Assembly: GCF_900129225.1 (NCBI RefSeq)
Contig: NZ_FQUG01000002.1
Coordinates: forward strand, 434,001 to 498,000
Length of the DNA: 64,000 nt
From: Schwartzia succinivorans DSM 10502
GTDB lineage: Bacteria; Bacillota; Negativicutes; Selenomonadales; Selenomonadaceae
Direction: 5' to 3'
The number at the start of each line of letters is the position of its first letter. Within the stretch, counting starts at the first letter, position 1. A program made the position numbers and the translations under genes. Below, one piece after another: positions 35,959 to 44,401 of this stretch. Under the pieces are notes generated by a model, which saw nothing but the letters and a program-made list of their open reading frames with translations, did no database searches and was not told the DNA's origin.

Positions 35959-37296
35959 TTGAAAGCAGGATTTGTCAGCCTTGGCTGTGCAAAGAATTTA
36001 GTGGATACTGAGGTTATGCTTGGTATTCTTCAAAAGAACGGAATAGAGCTTACAAATGAGCCGTCTGAGGCAGAGGTGCTTATAGTGAACACCTGCGCCT
36101 TTATTGAATCGGCAAAGGAAGAGTCTATTACAACCGTGCTTAACATGGCTGATTACAAAAACAGCGGGTGCTGCCGTTCCCTTATCGTGGCAGGCTGCCT
36201 CGGACAGCGCTACGGACAGCAGCTGTTGGATGAAATGCCTGAGGCTGATGCCATAATAGGCACCGGCGCATGGCAGCGGATTATGGAGGCTGTGGATGAA
36301 ACACTGAAGGGAAATCGTGTTGTCATTTCGGGAGAGTCCGAGATTATATATGATGCCCGTATGCCGCGCATTATGACGACACCCGGCTATACGGCGTATG
36401 TCAAGATTGCAGAGGGCTGTGACAACAACTGTGCCTTCTGCGCAATTCCAATGATCCGAGGTCACTACCGCAGCCGCAAATTTGAAGATGTTGTCGAGGA
36501 AGTAAAACGTCTTGCCGCTGATGGTGTAAAGGAAATTAACCTTATTGCCCAGGATACGACCAATTATGGCCGCGACCTTTACGGAAAGCCACGTCTTGCG
36601 GAGCTTTTGAAGGAGCTTTGCAAAATCGATGGAATACAGTGGATTCGCACGCTTTATTCCTATCCGCGCTTCTTTACGGATGAGCTTATAGACGTGATTG
36701 CTTCCGAGCCGAAGATTGCGAAATATGTTGACCTTCCGCTTCAGCATGCTCATGATGCGATTCTCAGACGTATGCATCGTGCGGATACACGTGAGAGCAT
36801 TGAAAAGCTGCTGGAAAAGATTCGTGAGCGCATACCCGGGGTTACGGTACGTTCAACCTTTATCGTGGGATTCCCCGGAGAAACCGATGCACATTATCAG
36901 GCTCTCAGAGAATTTTTGCTGAAGCAGCGCTTTGATAAGGTGGGAATTTTCACATATTCCAAGGAAGAGGATACACCGGCATACAGCATGGACGGACAGG
37001 TCGCAGAGGATGTAATGCAGGAGCGTTACCATGAACTCATGAGCATTCAGAGCAAAATTTCCGAGGAGACCAACCAGGCTCTTGAAGGAAAGGAGCTTGA
37101 TATTCTCGTAGAAGGCCGCGATGAGGAGCAGCAGACAATCGCTGTCGGACGTTCTTATCGGGAAGCACCCGAGGTAGACGGTCAGGTCTACATTGAAGGA
37201 GATACTGACAGCAAGCCGGGTGATATTGTACGTGTCCGCGTTACACAGGGCTTTACCTATGATGTTGTAGGTGAGCCGGTGGAGAAAAAGAAATGA
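35959..37296 (+). CDS. rimO: Ribosomal protein S12 methylthiotransferase
   Basis: This radical-SAM enzyme adds a methylthio group to the conserved aspartate of ribosomal protein S12. The N-terminal MTTase domain (SLGCAKNLVDTEVMLG) precedes the radical-SAM core with C154, C158 and C161 in CDNNCAFCAIP, and a C-terminal TRAM domain. The length of 445 residues is standard. TTG 35959 follows GGCAGGAGG; upstream codons overlap the previous gene. The next start overlaps its stop by 4 bases. Confidence 0.95.
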   Translation: MKAGFVSLGCAKNLVDTEVMLGILQKNGIELTNEPSEAEVLIVNTCAFIESAKEESITTVLNMADYKNSGCCRSLIVAGCLGQRYGQQLLDEMPEADAIIGTGAWQRIMEAVDETLKGNRVVISGESEIIYDARMPRIMTTPGYTAYVKIAEGCDNNCAFCAIPMIRGHYRSRKFEDVVEEVKRLAADGVKEINLIAQDTTNYGRDLYGKPRLAELLKELCKIDGIQWIRTLYSYPRFFTDELIDVIASEPKIAKYVDLPLQHAHDAILRRMHRADTRESIEKLLEKIRERIPGVTVRSTFIVGFPGETDAHYQALREFLLKQRFDKVGIFTYSKEEDTPAYSMDGQVAEDVMQERYHELMSIQSKISEETNQALEGKELDILVEGRDEEQQTIAVGRSYREAPEVDGQVYIEGDTDSKPGDIVRVRVTQGFTYDVVGEPVEKKK

Positions 37297-37781
37297 TATC
37301 AGGACAGGATGAAAAGTCTCTTGGAGCTTTGATTGGAGAAAAGCTTTTAGTGCAAGGAAGGACAGTTGCCTGCGCTGAATCATGCACGGGTGGTCTTTTG
37401 ACGAGCTGCCTTACTGATACCCCCGGAAGCTCTGCTTACGTGAAGGGCGCTGTCGTTTCATATACTAACGAGGTCAAAGCAGGTGTTCTCGGTGTTAAGC
37501 AGGAGACACTTGATTCGCTCGGAGCTGTATCTGAGAAAACAGCAGTTGAAATGGCAGAGGGTGTCAGAAAAAAGCTGTGCTCTGATTACGCGCTGAGTGT
37601 GACGGGGAATGCCGGACCGGGAGCCTCAGAGGGAAAGCCCGTAGGTCTGGTATTCATAGGCTTTGCTTCGGAAACATCAGCGTTCGCAAAGAAATTCAAC
37701 TTCAGCGGAACGCGAATTGAAATAAAAAAAACAGCGGTGCATGAAGCAATGAAGCTGCTGAATGAAGAATTGGAAAAGTGA
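37293..37781 (+). CDS. pncC: Nicotinamide-nucleotide amidohydrolase (CinA C-terminal domain)
   Basis: It deamidates NMN to nicotinate mononucleotide in pyridine nucleotide recycling. The 162-residue protein is a stand-alone CinA C-terminal domain with VACAESCTGGLLTSCLTD, GAVVSYTNEVKAGVLGV and SVTGNAGPGASEGKPVG, all hallmarks. The N-terminal MoaB-like domain of full CinA is absent. It overlaps rimO by ATGA and is therefore coupled to it. Confidence 0.93.
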   Translation: MISGQDEKSLGALIGEKLLVQGRTVACAESCTGGLLTSCLTDTPGSSAYVKGAVVSYTNEVKAGVLGVKQETLDSLGAVSEKTAVEMAEGVRKKLCSDYALSVTGNAGPGASEGKPVGLVFIGFASETSAFAKKFNFSGTRIEIKKTAVHEAMKLLNEELEK

Positions 37782-37859
37782 GTTTTCAGCTAAAATACAA
37801 AATTAAGCTGATATAATACAAAAAGTTGAAATCAGAAAATTATCAAGGAGGTTTTCCTT

Positions 37860-38606
37860 ATGAATCTGAAAAAAACGGTAATGATGACAATCGCGGCAGG
37901 CATGACGGCGTTTTCTCTCGCAGCTCCGATGGCAGCCTTTGCTGCGGAAGCTCCGGCAGCAGAGACAGCTTCTGCATCTGAGGAGCCGAGAGAGCTTTCG
38001 GCAGAGGAGGCGCTTGAGCTTTACAAACAGAGCGGTTATCTTTACACGAGCCAGCGCTATGGCTTTTCCATCGTCTGCCCGACAAAACCTGTTGCGGTAG
38101 TTCCTGCAAGCATGATTGATGAGCAGGCTTATGGCGAGGTTCTTATTTTTGAGAGCGAAGGTTTTGATATAAAGCACGCATGGACGATTCAGTGCAAGGC
38201 ATTTGAGGATGCTTCGATTCCTGACAATCTCGCGCAGAAATCAGAAAAGGAGCAGCAGGCATATCTTGATAATCTCATGAAGACCATGCCTTATGAATTC
38301 GTACGCCTTGCAGATGTTCTTGGTGACGGCAGACTCGGTCTTTATGCGGTTACTGCAAAGGACTGGGAGGTTGATGAGAACGGTGACGGTAAACCGGACG
38401 GAACACTTCATTCCGATACCCAGACAGTCCGTACGTTCTTCCGTGGACAGCTGGGCGGTCATTTCGCTGTTGAGCTTCTCGACAATCCTGACATCACGGC
38501 TGCGCATACTGCAACCTACCGTCTTGGTCTGATGACCTTCCAGGAAATTCCGGCAGTAAACAACGACGCTGCTATCGAAAAGAAATCCGACAAGAAAAAG
38601 AAATAA
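37860..38606 (+). CDS. Secreted protein of unknown function
   Basis: I do not recognise the family. The 248-residue protein has a classic signal peptide (basic MNLKK, hydrophobic core, cleavage near AFA-AEAP, residue 28). A low-complexity Ala/Glu/Ser stretch to about residue 50 follows, then a globular domain opening YLYTSQRYGFSIVCPTKP. A possible calcium loop DENGDGKPDG lies near residue 174, and the tail is lysine-rich. It is likely exported to the periplasm. An extended -10 (TGATATAAT) precedes it and a terminator follows, so it is monocistronic. Confidence 0.75.
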   Translation: MNLKKTVMMTIAAGMTAFSLAAPMAAFAAEAPAAETASASEEPRELSAEEALELYKQSGYLYTSQRYGFSIVCPTKPVAVVPASMIDEQAYGEVLIFESEGFDIKHAWTIQCKAFEDASIPDNLAQKSEKEQQAYLDNLMKTMPYEFVRLADVLGDGRLGLYAVTAKDWEVDENGDGKPDGTLHSDTQTVRTFFRGQLGGHFAVELLDNPDITAAHTATYRLGLMTFQEIPAVNNDAAIEKKSDKKKK

Positions 38607-38614
38607 AATTTACT

Positions 38615-38658
38615 GCAGCACTCTGTTTCATTTGTATTGAGGCAGGGTGCTGTTTTTT
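38615..38658 (+). terminator. Terminator after the secreted-protein gene
   Basis: CAGCACTCTG pairs with CAGGGTGCTG (one wobble) over a long loop and is followed by six T. Confidence 0.8.
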
Positions 38659-38666
38659 GCGCATGA

Positions 38667-38696
38667 TTGAACTCAATGAAAAGCTTATGATATACT
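38667..38696 (+). promoter_or_regulatory. Promoter of lepA
   Basis: TTGAAC (38667-38672), 18-base spacer, TATACT (38691-38696), 47 bases before the lepA start. Confidence 0.65.
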
Positions 38697-38742
38697 AGAT
38701 TCGTAATTGTTATAGAAGAAACAGAAGGGGAAAAAGAATTAC

Positions 38743-40539
38743 ATGCAGACAAAAAATATCCGAAACTTTTCAATCATAGCGCATATCGACCACGGCAAAT
38801 CAACATTGGCCGACCGTCTGATTGAGAATACGGGAACACTCTCCCAGCGCGAGATGGAGGCGCAGGTACTGGACTCCATGGACCTTGAGCGCGAGCGTGG
38901 AATTACGATAAAGGCACAGACTGTCCGCCTGAACTACAAGGCAAAAAATGGAGAAACCTACGAGCTTAACCTCATTGATACACCGGGGCATGTTGACTTC
39001 ACATATGAAGTATCAAGAAGCCTTGCAGCCTGCGAGGGAGCGCTTCTTGTTGTTGACGCGACGCAGGGGGTCGAGGCACAGACGCTTGCAAACGTCTACA
39101 TGGCTCTTGAGCACGACCTGGAAATTATTCCTGTTATAAACAAAGTAGATCTGCCGAGTGCAGACCCTGAAAAAGTTAAAAAAGAAATAGAGGATGTCAT
39201 AGGCCTTGACGCATCTGATGCTATTCTGGCATCGGCGAAGACAGGCATAGGCATTGAAGATATTCTTGAGGCAATAGTGGAGCGTATCCCTGCCCCACAT
39301 GGTGATGATGACAAGCCTCTTAAGGCGCTCATTTTCGACTCCTACTTTGATGCGTACAAGGGTGTTATAGCCCATGTCCGCCTCATGGACGGAAAAATGA
39401 AAAAGGGTACAAAGCTCAAAATGATGGCTACAGGCAAGGTTTTTGATGTCACCGAGGTGGGCTGCTTCCGCCCCGCTCCTGTAGAGGTATCTGAGCTGGC
39501 ATCAGGTGATGTCGGATATGTGGCAGGAAGCCTGAAAAATGTCCGTGACGTGCGTGTCGGCGATACAATAACCACGGAGGAGAACCCGACTCCCGAGCCG
39601 CTCCCTGGATACCGGGGTGTTACGCCGATGGTGTATTGCGGACTTTATCCTGTAGACAGCGCGGATTACGACAGCCTTAAGGATGCTTTGGAAAAGCTGC
39701 AGCTCAACGATGCTGCGCTTGTGTTTGAGGCAGAAACATCCCTGGCGCTTGGTTTTGGTTTCCGATGCGGATTTCTGGGACTTCTTCACATGGATGTCAT
39801 TCAGGAACGCCTTGAGCGCGAATACAAGCTGAAGCTCATCACTACAGCTCCAAGCGTTATCTATCATGTGCATAAAACGGACGGCACGATGATTGCCATT
39901 GATAATCCTGCAAAGCTCCCGACGCCGCAGGAAATAGACTTTATGGAAGAGCCTTTTGTAAAGGCGACAGTTATTGTTCCAAATGATTATGTCGGTGCGG
40001 TAATGCAGGTATCTCAGGACAAACGCGGAGAATACAAGAGTATGGATTATCTTGACGTGAACCGTGTCATGCTGACGTATCATATTCCGCTGAGCGAGAT
40101 TATTTACGATTATTTTGATATATTGAAATCAACGACACGTGGATACGCATCGCTGGACTATGAGCTTGCCGATTACCAGCCGGCCAAGCTCGTGAAACTC
40201 GACATCCTCCTCAACGGAGAGCCCGTCGATGCTCTTTCAACAATTGTTTTCGCGGATCATGCGGCTTACCGTGGGCGTCAGCTTGCGGCGAAGCTCAAGG
40301 AAATCATCCCGAAGCAGATGTTCGAGATTCCGATTCAGGCAGCGGTCGGAAGCAAAATTATCGCCCGTGAAAACGTACGCGCATTCCGCAAGGATGTCCT
40401 TGCAAAATGCTACGGCGGCGATATATCGCGTAAGCGTAAGCTGTTAGAAAAACAAAAGGAGGGCAAGAAGCGCATGAAGGCGGTAGGCAGTGTCGAGATA
40501 CCACAGGAAGCCTTTATGGCGGTCTTGAAAATTCACTGA
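38743..40539 (+). CDS. lepA: Elongation factor 4 (LepA)
   Basis: This ribosome-associated translational GTPase acts in ribosome biogenesis or back-translocation. The 598-residue protein has the G1 motif [15 protein letters not shown]3 [13 protein letters not shown]4 NKVDLPSA, the EF-G-like domains, and the LepA-specific C-terminal domain ending AFMAVLKIH. The length is typical. It overlaps hemW (TGATG) and heads an operon with it, the common Firmicute arrangement. Confidence 0.97.
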   Translation: MQTKNIRNFSIIAHIDHGKSTLADRLIENTGTLSQREMEAQVLDSMDLERERGITIKAQTVRLNYKAKNGETYELNLIDTPGHVDFTYEVSRSLAACEGALLVVDATQGVEAQTLANVYMALEHDLEIIPVINKVDLPSADPEKVKKEIEDVIGLDASDAILASAKTGIGIEDILEAIVERIPAPHGDDDKPLKALIFDSYFDAYKGVIAHVRLMDGKMKKGTKLKMMATGKVFDVTEVGCFRPAPVEVSELASGDVGYVAGSLKNVRDVRVGDTITTEENPTPEPLPGYRGVTPMVYCGLYPVDSADYDSLKDALEKLQLNDAALVFEAETSLALGFGFRCGFLGLLHMDVIQERLEREYKLKLITTAPSVIYHVHKTDGTMIAIDNPAKLPTPQEIDFMEEPFVKATVIVPNDYVGAVMQVSQDKRGEYKSMDYLDVNRVMLTYHIPLSEIIYDYFDILKSTTRGYASLDYELADYQPAKLVKLDILLNGEPVDALSTIVFADHAAYRGRQLAAKLKEIIPKQMFEIPIQAAVGSKIIARENVRAFRKDVLAKCYGGDISRKRKLLEKQKEGKKRMKAVGSVEIPQEAFMAVLKIH

Positions 40540-41675
40540 TGAGCTACGGAGTCTACATTCACATCCCATTCTGCAAGAAGAAATGCCAGTATTGTGATTT
40601 TCCTTCATGGGAAGGAAAGGAAGACCTCATGTCTGCATATACGCAGGCAATCGTCAAGGAAATTGAAGCCCAGGAGCCCTTCCTGGCAAAGGCGGGTCCC
40701 GCGTCCAGCGTATTTATCGGGGGCGGAACACCGACAGTCATTCCCATAACGCAGCTGGAGCGCATAATTGATGCCGTGCGTGAGAATATTCCCCTTGATC
40801 CTGAGGCGGAGTTCACCGTTGAGGCAAATCCGGGAACGGTAACGCTTGAACATATGACGGCGCTCTATACCATGGGTGTTACAAGGCTTTCCATCGGAGC
40901 GCAGACCTTTGAAAACGATATTCTTGAGCGTATCGGACGCATACATACAGCGCAGGATATCAAGGATGCGGTGCGCTGGGCACGCGCTGCGGGATTCACC
41001 AATGTCAGCATGGACCTTATGTACGGACTTCCGGGGCAGACAATGAAGAATCTCGTTGACAGCATAGGCTCGGCCATGGATCTTGCCGTGACGCATATTT
41101 CCGTCTATGGGCTTCAGGTCGAGGACGGTACACCGCTGAAGGCAAAGATTGAAGCGGGGGAGATTACTCTTCCTACGGATGAAGAAACGGAAGCCATGTA
41201 CGACTATGTTGTGAACAATCTGCCGCCTTACGGCTTTGCACGATATGAGATATCCAATTTTGCACGCGACGGCTTTGAGAGCCGCCACAATCTCGGCTAC
41301 TGGAGTGACAAGCCGTATATCGGCTTCGGCGCGGCAGCTCATTCCTATTGGGGCGGACGGCGCACGGAAAACCTCAGAACACCTGAGGAATACATCGCAA
41401 GCATTGAGCGCGGCGAATCTCCTGCACGGCCTGAGGAACCCTCTACTCCCGAGATTCAGATGGCGGAGTTCTGTTTCCTTGAGCTTCGGACGGTACGCGG
41501 CATAGACAGGGAACAGTTCGAAAAGCGCTTCGGCTGCACTGTGGAAAGCGTATATCAAAAGGTTATCGACGATTTGAAATTAAAGGAGCTTCTTACCTCT
41601 GATGAAAAATATATACGTCTGACTCCAAAGGGCATGAAGCTTGGAAACGTCGCTTTCCGCGCATTTCTGCTTTGA
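40539..41675 (+). CDS. hemW: Heme chaperone HemW (radical-SAM, HemN-like)
   Basis: The 378-residue radical-SAM protein has C12, C16 and C19 in HIPFCKKKCQYCDF. GGGTPTVIP, the LSIGAQTFENDIL segment and MDLMYGLPGQT follow, all as in HemW. HemW proteins lack coproporphyrinogen oxidase activity and bind heme for delivery to apoproteins. They are often mis-labelled HemN; the CNLC-type extra cysteine of true HemN is not seen. It is co-translated with lepA, and the next gene begins 12 bases after its stop. Confidence 0.92.
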   Translation: MSYGVYIHIPFCKKKCQYCDFPSWEGKEDLMSAYTQAIVKEIEAQEPFLAKAGPASSVFIGGGTPTVIPITQLERIIDAVRENIPLDPEAEFTVEANPGTVTLEHMTALYTMGVTRLSIGAQTFENDILERIGRIHTAQDIKDAVRWARAAGFTNVSMDLMYGLPGQTMKNLVDSIGSAMDLAVTHISVYGLQVEDGTPLKAKIEAGEITLPTDEETEAMYDYVVNNLPPYGFARYEISNFARDGFESRHNLGYWSDKPYIGFGAAAHSYWGGRRTENLRTPEEYIASIERGESPARPEEPSTPEIQMAEFCFLELRTVRGIDREQFEKRFGCTVESVYQKVIDDLKLKELLTSDEKYIRLTPKGMKLGNVAFRAFLL

Positions 41676-41687
41676 GGAGGATAAAGT

Positions 41688-42371
41688 ATGAATATGAAGA
41701 AAATTTTCGCTTCGGCAGCAGCAGCCCTGCTTCTTGTGGGAACAGTGCCTGCCATGGCAGCGCCTGAGCTTACCTCTGAGCAGGTAAGTGAGGCACAGAT
41801 TAAGGGAAACAAAATTGTGCCGGACAAAAAGGTCAACTTTGTTTTTGCTGAATGGAAGGACTATCACGCAGAGGAAGGAGACTTCATGCGTGATGATATC
41901 AGGACAACAGCGGATGCGTACTGGATTACTCCCTACTGTCACGTTATGAACGAGCAGATTACACAGACACGGACGGGCAATCGTGACTTCAAGGCTATTC
42001 CCGAGGCAGGAAAGGAATACCAGCTTCGCGTTATGATTGCATCACGACGACTGGATGTGGACGCAATTCGTGATGCGGAAATAATTGTAAAACAGGGAAA
42101 ACGTGAGCTTGTGCCGATGCGTGTGCGTTATACGAATCTCCAGAGAGCGGTAGAGACGGAGCTGGTCCGCCGCATTACCTGGAACAAGGTCGGACTTGTT
42201 GTGGACTTTGCGGCAGATGACGTGGAGGACAAAATCCCCCTTGAGGTTATAATCAAAGCCAACGGCAATACTCCGATTATTTTCCCGACTTTTGAAAACA
42301 ATGCAGAGTATGACAGTTATGATACAAAAAATCATAAGTTCCAGTGGTATCCTCTGCACAGCAAACTTTGA
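41688..42371 (+). CDS. Secreted protein of unknown function, end of lepA-hemW operon
   Basis: No recognised family. The 227-residue protein has a signal peptide (MNMKKIFASAAAALLLVGTV, cleavage near AMA-APEL, residue 25). The exported domain looks beta-rich and single, with phrases VNFVFAEWKDYHAEEGDFM and KIPLEVIIKANGN and no cysteine pair. Export to the periplasm or cell surface is likely. It follows hemW by 12 bases with GAGGAGG and is closed by a terminator, so it is probably co-transcribed with housekeeping genes. Confidence 0.75.
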   Translation: MNMKKIFASAAAALLLVGTVPAMAAPELTSEQVSEAQIKGNKIVPDKKVNFVFAEWKDYHAEEGDFMRDDIRTTADAYWITPYCHVMNEQITQTRTGNRDFKAIPEAGKEYQLRVMIASRRLDVDAIRDAEIIVKQGKRELVPMRVRYTNLQRAVETELVRRITWNKVGLVVDFAADDVEDKIPLEVIIKANGNTPIIFPTFENNAEYDSYDTKNHKFQWYPLHSKL

Positions 42372-42385
42372 TGAATGATAAGATG

Positions 42386-42423
42386 AGACAGCGAAGGGAG
42401 AAATCCTTTTGCTGTCTTTTTTT
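42386..42423 (+). terminator. Terminator before hrcA
   Basis: AGACAGCGAAGGG pairs with CCTTTTGCTGTCT (two wobbles) over a 5-base loop, with a seven-T tail. Confidence 0.88.
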
Positions 42424-42449
42424 ATGATTAAATTTTTTGATTTGACTTA

Positions 42450-42478
42450 TTGACTTTTTGATGTATAAGGGGTATAGT
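42450..42478 (+). promoter_or_regulatory. Sigma-A promoter of the hrcA operon
   Basis: TTGACT (42450-42455), 17-base spacer, TATAGT (42473-42478). The predicted start lies just before the CIRCE element. Confidence 0.8.
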
Positions 42479-42489
42479 CTTTATAGACG

Positions 42490-42516
42490 TTAGCACTCAA
42501 CGTGATGGAGTGCTAA
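42490..42516. promoter_or_regulatory. CIRCE element (HrcA operator)
   Basis: Perfect consensus TTAGCACTC-N9-GAGTGCTAA (42490-42498 and 42508-42516). It overlaps the start of transcription and lies 20 bases before the hrcA start. HrcA binding here represses the heat-shock operon at low temperature. Confidence 0.98.
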
Positions 42517-42536
42517 CAAATGAGGAGGAAGAAAGG

Positions 42537-43559
42537 ATGGACGAACGCAAACAGAGAATACTGCAGGCAATCGTGCAGGACTATATCGAGTCTGCGGAAC
42601 CGGTCGGCTCCCGTACGATAGCGCGCAGGCATGACCTTGGCGTGAGTCCCGCGACTATCCGGAACGAAATGGCTGACCTTGAGATGCTGGGGTATCTTGA
42701 GCATATCCACACTTCATCCGGACGCATTCCGTCCTCAAAGGGTTACCGCTTTTATGTTGATGACCTTCTTCCGTCAAAGCCGCTTGACGAGGAGGAAAAG
42801 GCACTTATCGACAAATGGTATATGGAGCGGGTTCGGCGCATAGATGAAGTTTTTCAGGAAACTGCGCGAATCATATCCCACGTCACTAAGAATGTTTCGC
42901 TGGTACTTGCTCCGCAGATGACTCAGGCAGCCTTCAGGTGTCTGCAGTTTCTGCCGCTTGATGACCGTCGGGCAATTGCTGTTTTGATGACAGATGCAGG
43001 CTTCATCGAAAATAAGATTGTCGATATGCCTGACGGTGCGGCATTTGAGGATTTCCAGCGCATGGCTCTCGTCATAAACGGATGCCTTGCAGGACATACC
43101 CTTGATGCGATATCTCCGGCGGTTATGAAAAATATCCGTGAGGAGATTGGCGACGAAAGCCTTTTCGAAGCGGCCCAGGAGGTTATCCACCGTTCACTTG
43201 ATACGGGGAAGCATGAAAGACTTTATCTCGGAGGCACCAGCGAAATACTTTCCCAGCCGGAATTCCATGATGTGGAAAAGGTAAAGGAAATCCTCCTCAT
43301 GTTTGAAGAGGAGCAGCTTTTGAAGGATATCCTCCACGCGCACCTGGGAGAAGGGCTGAAGGTTACAATCGGCAAGGAGAACGAGGTCAGGGGAATGCAG
43401 GACTGCAGCCTTATGACTGCCACCTACCATCTTGACGGTGAGCTTCTTGGGACAATCGCGGTTCTCGGACCTACACGCATGGAATACGGGAAGGCGATGA
43501 CACTTTTGAACTACATGAACGGCCATCTGGCCGACGTGGTAAAAAAATTCCGCTGGTAG
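42537..43559 (+). CDS. hrcA: Heat-inducible transcription repressor HrcA
   Basis: It binds CIRCE, with GroE as folding partner, to repress chaperone genes. The 340-residue protein starts with a winged helix (residues about 5-65: YIESAEPVGSRTIARRH, VSPATIRNEMADLE, HTSSGRIPSSKGYRFYVD). It continues into the dimerisation and GAF-like parts (LGPTRMEYGKAM near the C-terminus). ATG 42537 follows GAGGAGGAAG; the nine residues before it overlap the CIRCE element. Confidence 0.97.
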   Translation: MDERKQRILQAIVQDYIESAEPVGSRTIARRHDLGVSPATIRNEMADLEMLGYLEHIHTSSGRIPSSKGYRFYVDDLLPSKPLDEEEKALIDKWYMERVRRIDEVFQETARIISHVTKNVSLVLAPQMTQAAFRCLQFLPLDDRRAIAVLMTDAGFIENKIVDMPDGAAFEDFQRMALVINGCLAGHTLDAISPAVMKNIREEIGDESLFEAAQEVIHRSLDTGKHERLYLGGTSEILSQPEFHDVEKVKEILLMFEEEQLLKDILHAHLGEGLKVTIGKENEVRGMQDCSLMTATYHLDGELLGTIAVLGPTRMEYGKAMTLLNYMNGHLADVVKKFRW

Positions 43560-43577
43560 CGGCACGAGGTGAGAAAT

Positions 43578-44177
43578 ATGCCATTCATGAAGGATAAAAT
43601 GAAGAAAAAGGATGAAGTGAATTTGGAAGATATGCAGGAGCAGATTAACGAAGCGGAAACGCAGCAGGAGGAAGTAAAGCCGGCTGCTGAGGAAGCTGTG
43701 GAGGAGTCCGCTGAGACACAGGAGCAGGCAGTTGATGAAACTGAAAAGCTCAAGGCAGAAATAGAAGAAAAGAAAAACCAGTACCTGCGCCTGCAGGCTG
43801 ATTTTGAAAATTTCCGACGCCGCACAAGACAGGAGAAAGAGGAGCTTGGAAATGTGGTAACACAGACAATCCTTAAGGATATGCTTCCTCTTCTTGACAA
43901 CTTCGAGCGCGCGCTGGCATCTGATAACAAGGACAGCGAGGGCTTCCACAAGGGCGTTGAGATGATTTATAATCAGTTCGCCGAGGCCCTGAAAAAGAAC
44001 GGTCTTGAATATATCGAGACCGAGGGAAAGAAATTCGATCCGAATTTCCATCAGGCTGTCATGAGGGTGCAGAACCCTGACCTTGAGGATGAAATCATTG
44101 CGGCAGAGCTGCAGAAGGGCTACATTGTCAAGGGACGTGTTGTTCGCCCGAGTATGGTACAGGTTGTTTCCAATTAG
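43578..44177 (+). CDS. grpE: Nucleotide exchange factor GrpE
   Basis: It releases ADP from DnaK. The 199-residue protein has a long acidic, coiled-coil N-terminal half (Glu/Gln-rich, residues 10-70) and the conserved GrpE core with YLRLQADFENFRRRT, LLDNFERAL and the ending FDPNFHQAVMRV with VVRPSMVQVV. ATG 43578 with upstream GAGGTGAG is preferred over GTG 43569. It is cotranscribed with hrcA; dnaK follows after a structured gap of 224 bases. Confidence 0.96.
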   Translation: MPFMKDKMKKKDEVNLEDMQEQINEAETQQEEVKPAAEEAVEESAETQEQAVDETEKLKAEIEEKKNQYLRLQADFENFRRRTRQEKEELGNVVTQTILKDMLPLLDNFERALASDNKDSEGFHKGVEMIYNQFAEALKKNGLEYIETEGKKFDPNFHQAVMRVQNPDLEDEIIAAELQKGYIVKGRVVRPSMVQVVSN

Positions 44178-44178
44178 T

Positions 44179-44335
44179 GTACTGGCATGATGATTTTTGA
44201 ACAATAAACGACGTCGCATATGTTGGCATATGCCAGGCGGAGGAGGGAGGAATAGCGGTGGCTATGCCGACTGACGACAACGAAGCAGATGGCGGCATAG
44301 GCGGTGGCGTTGTTCGATTGTCATCGTGTCAGTAC
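44179..44335. repeat. Long imperfect inverted-repeat element between grpE and dnaK
   Basis: Terminal arms of 26 bases (44179-44204 with 44310-44335) pair with two mismatches and a few wobbles, starting GTACTG and ending CAGTAC. Inside, GCATAT / ATATGC forms a small hairpin (about 44216-44233) and CTATGCCG / CGGCATAG (44262-44269 with 44293-44300) forms another. The whole could fold as a branched RNA in the dnaK leader, or be a miniature mobile element. No open frame. Confidence 0.6.
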
Positions 44336-44336
44336 G

Positions 44337-44352
44337 CTGGTCGAAAGACCAG
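44337..44352 (+). other. GNRA-capped hairpin in the dnaK leader
   Basis: CTGGTC-GAAA-GACCAG is a perfect 6-bp stem with a GAAA tetraloop, 50 bases before dnaK and without a T-run. It probably stabilises or demarcates the dnaK part of the mRNA. Confidence 0.55.
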
Positions 44353-44401
44353 TGAATCAAATAGATAATTTACATATGTTTTTTTACAGGAGGAAATAAA
44401 A

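Noticed and set aside
44179-44352. SRP RNA, tmRNA or a known riboswitch between grpE and dnaK
   Set aside because: The conserved GGAAGCAGCC and related SRP core motifs are absent, as are tRNA-like ends and known aptamer signatures.
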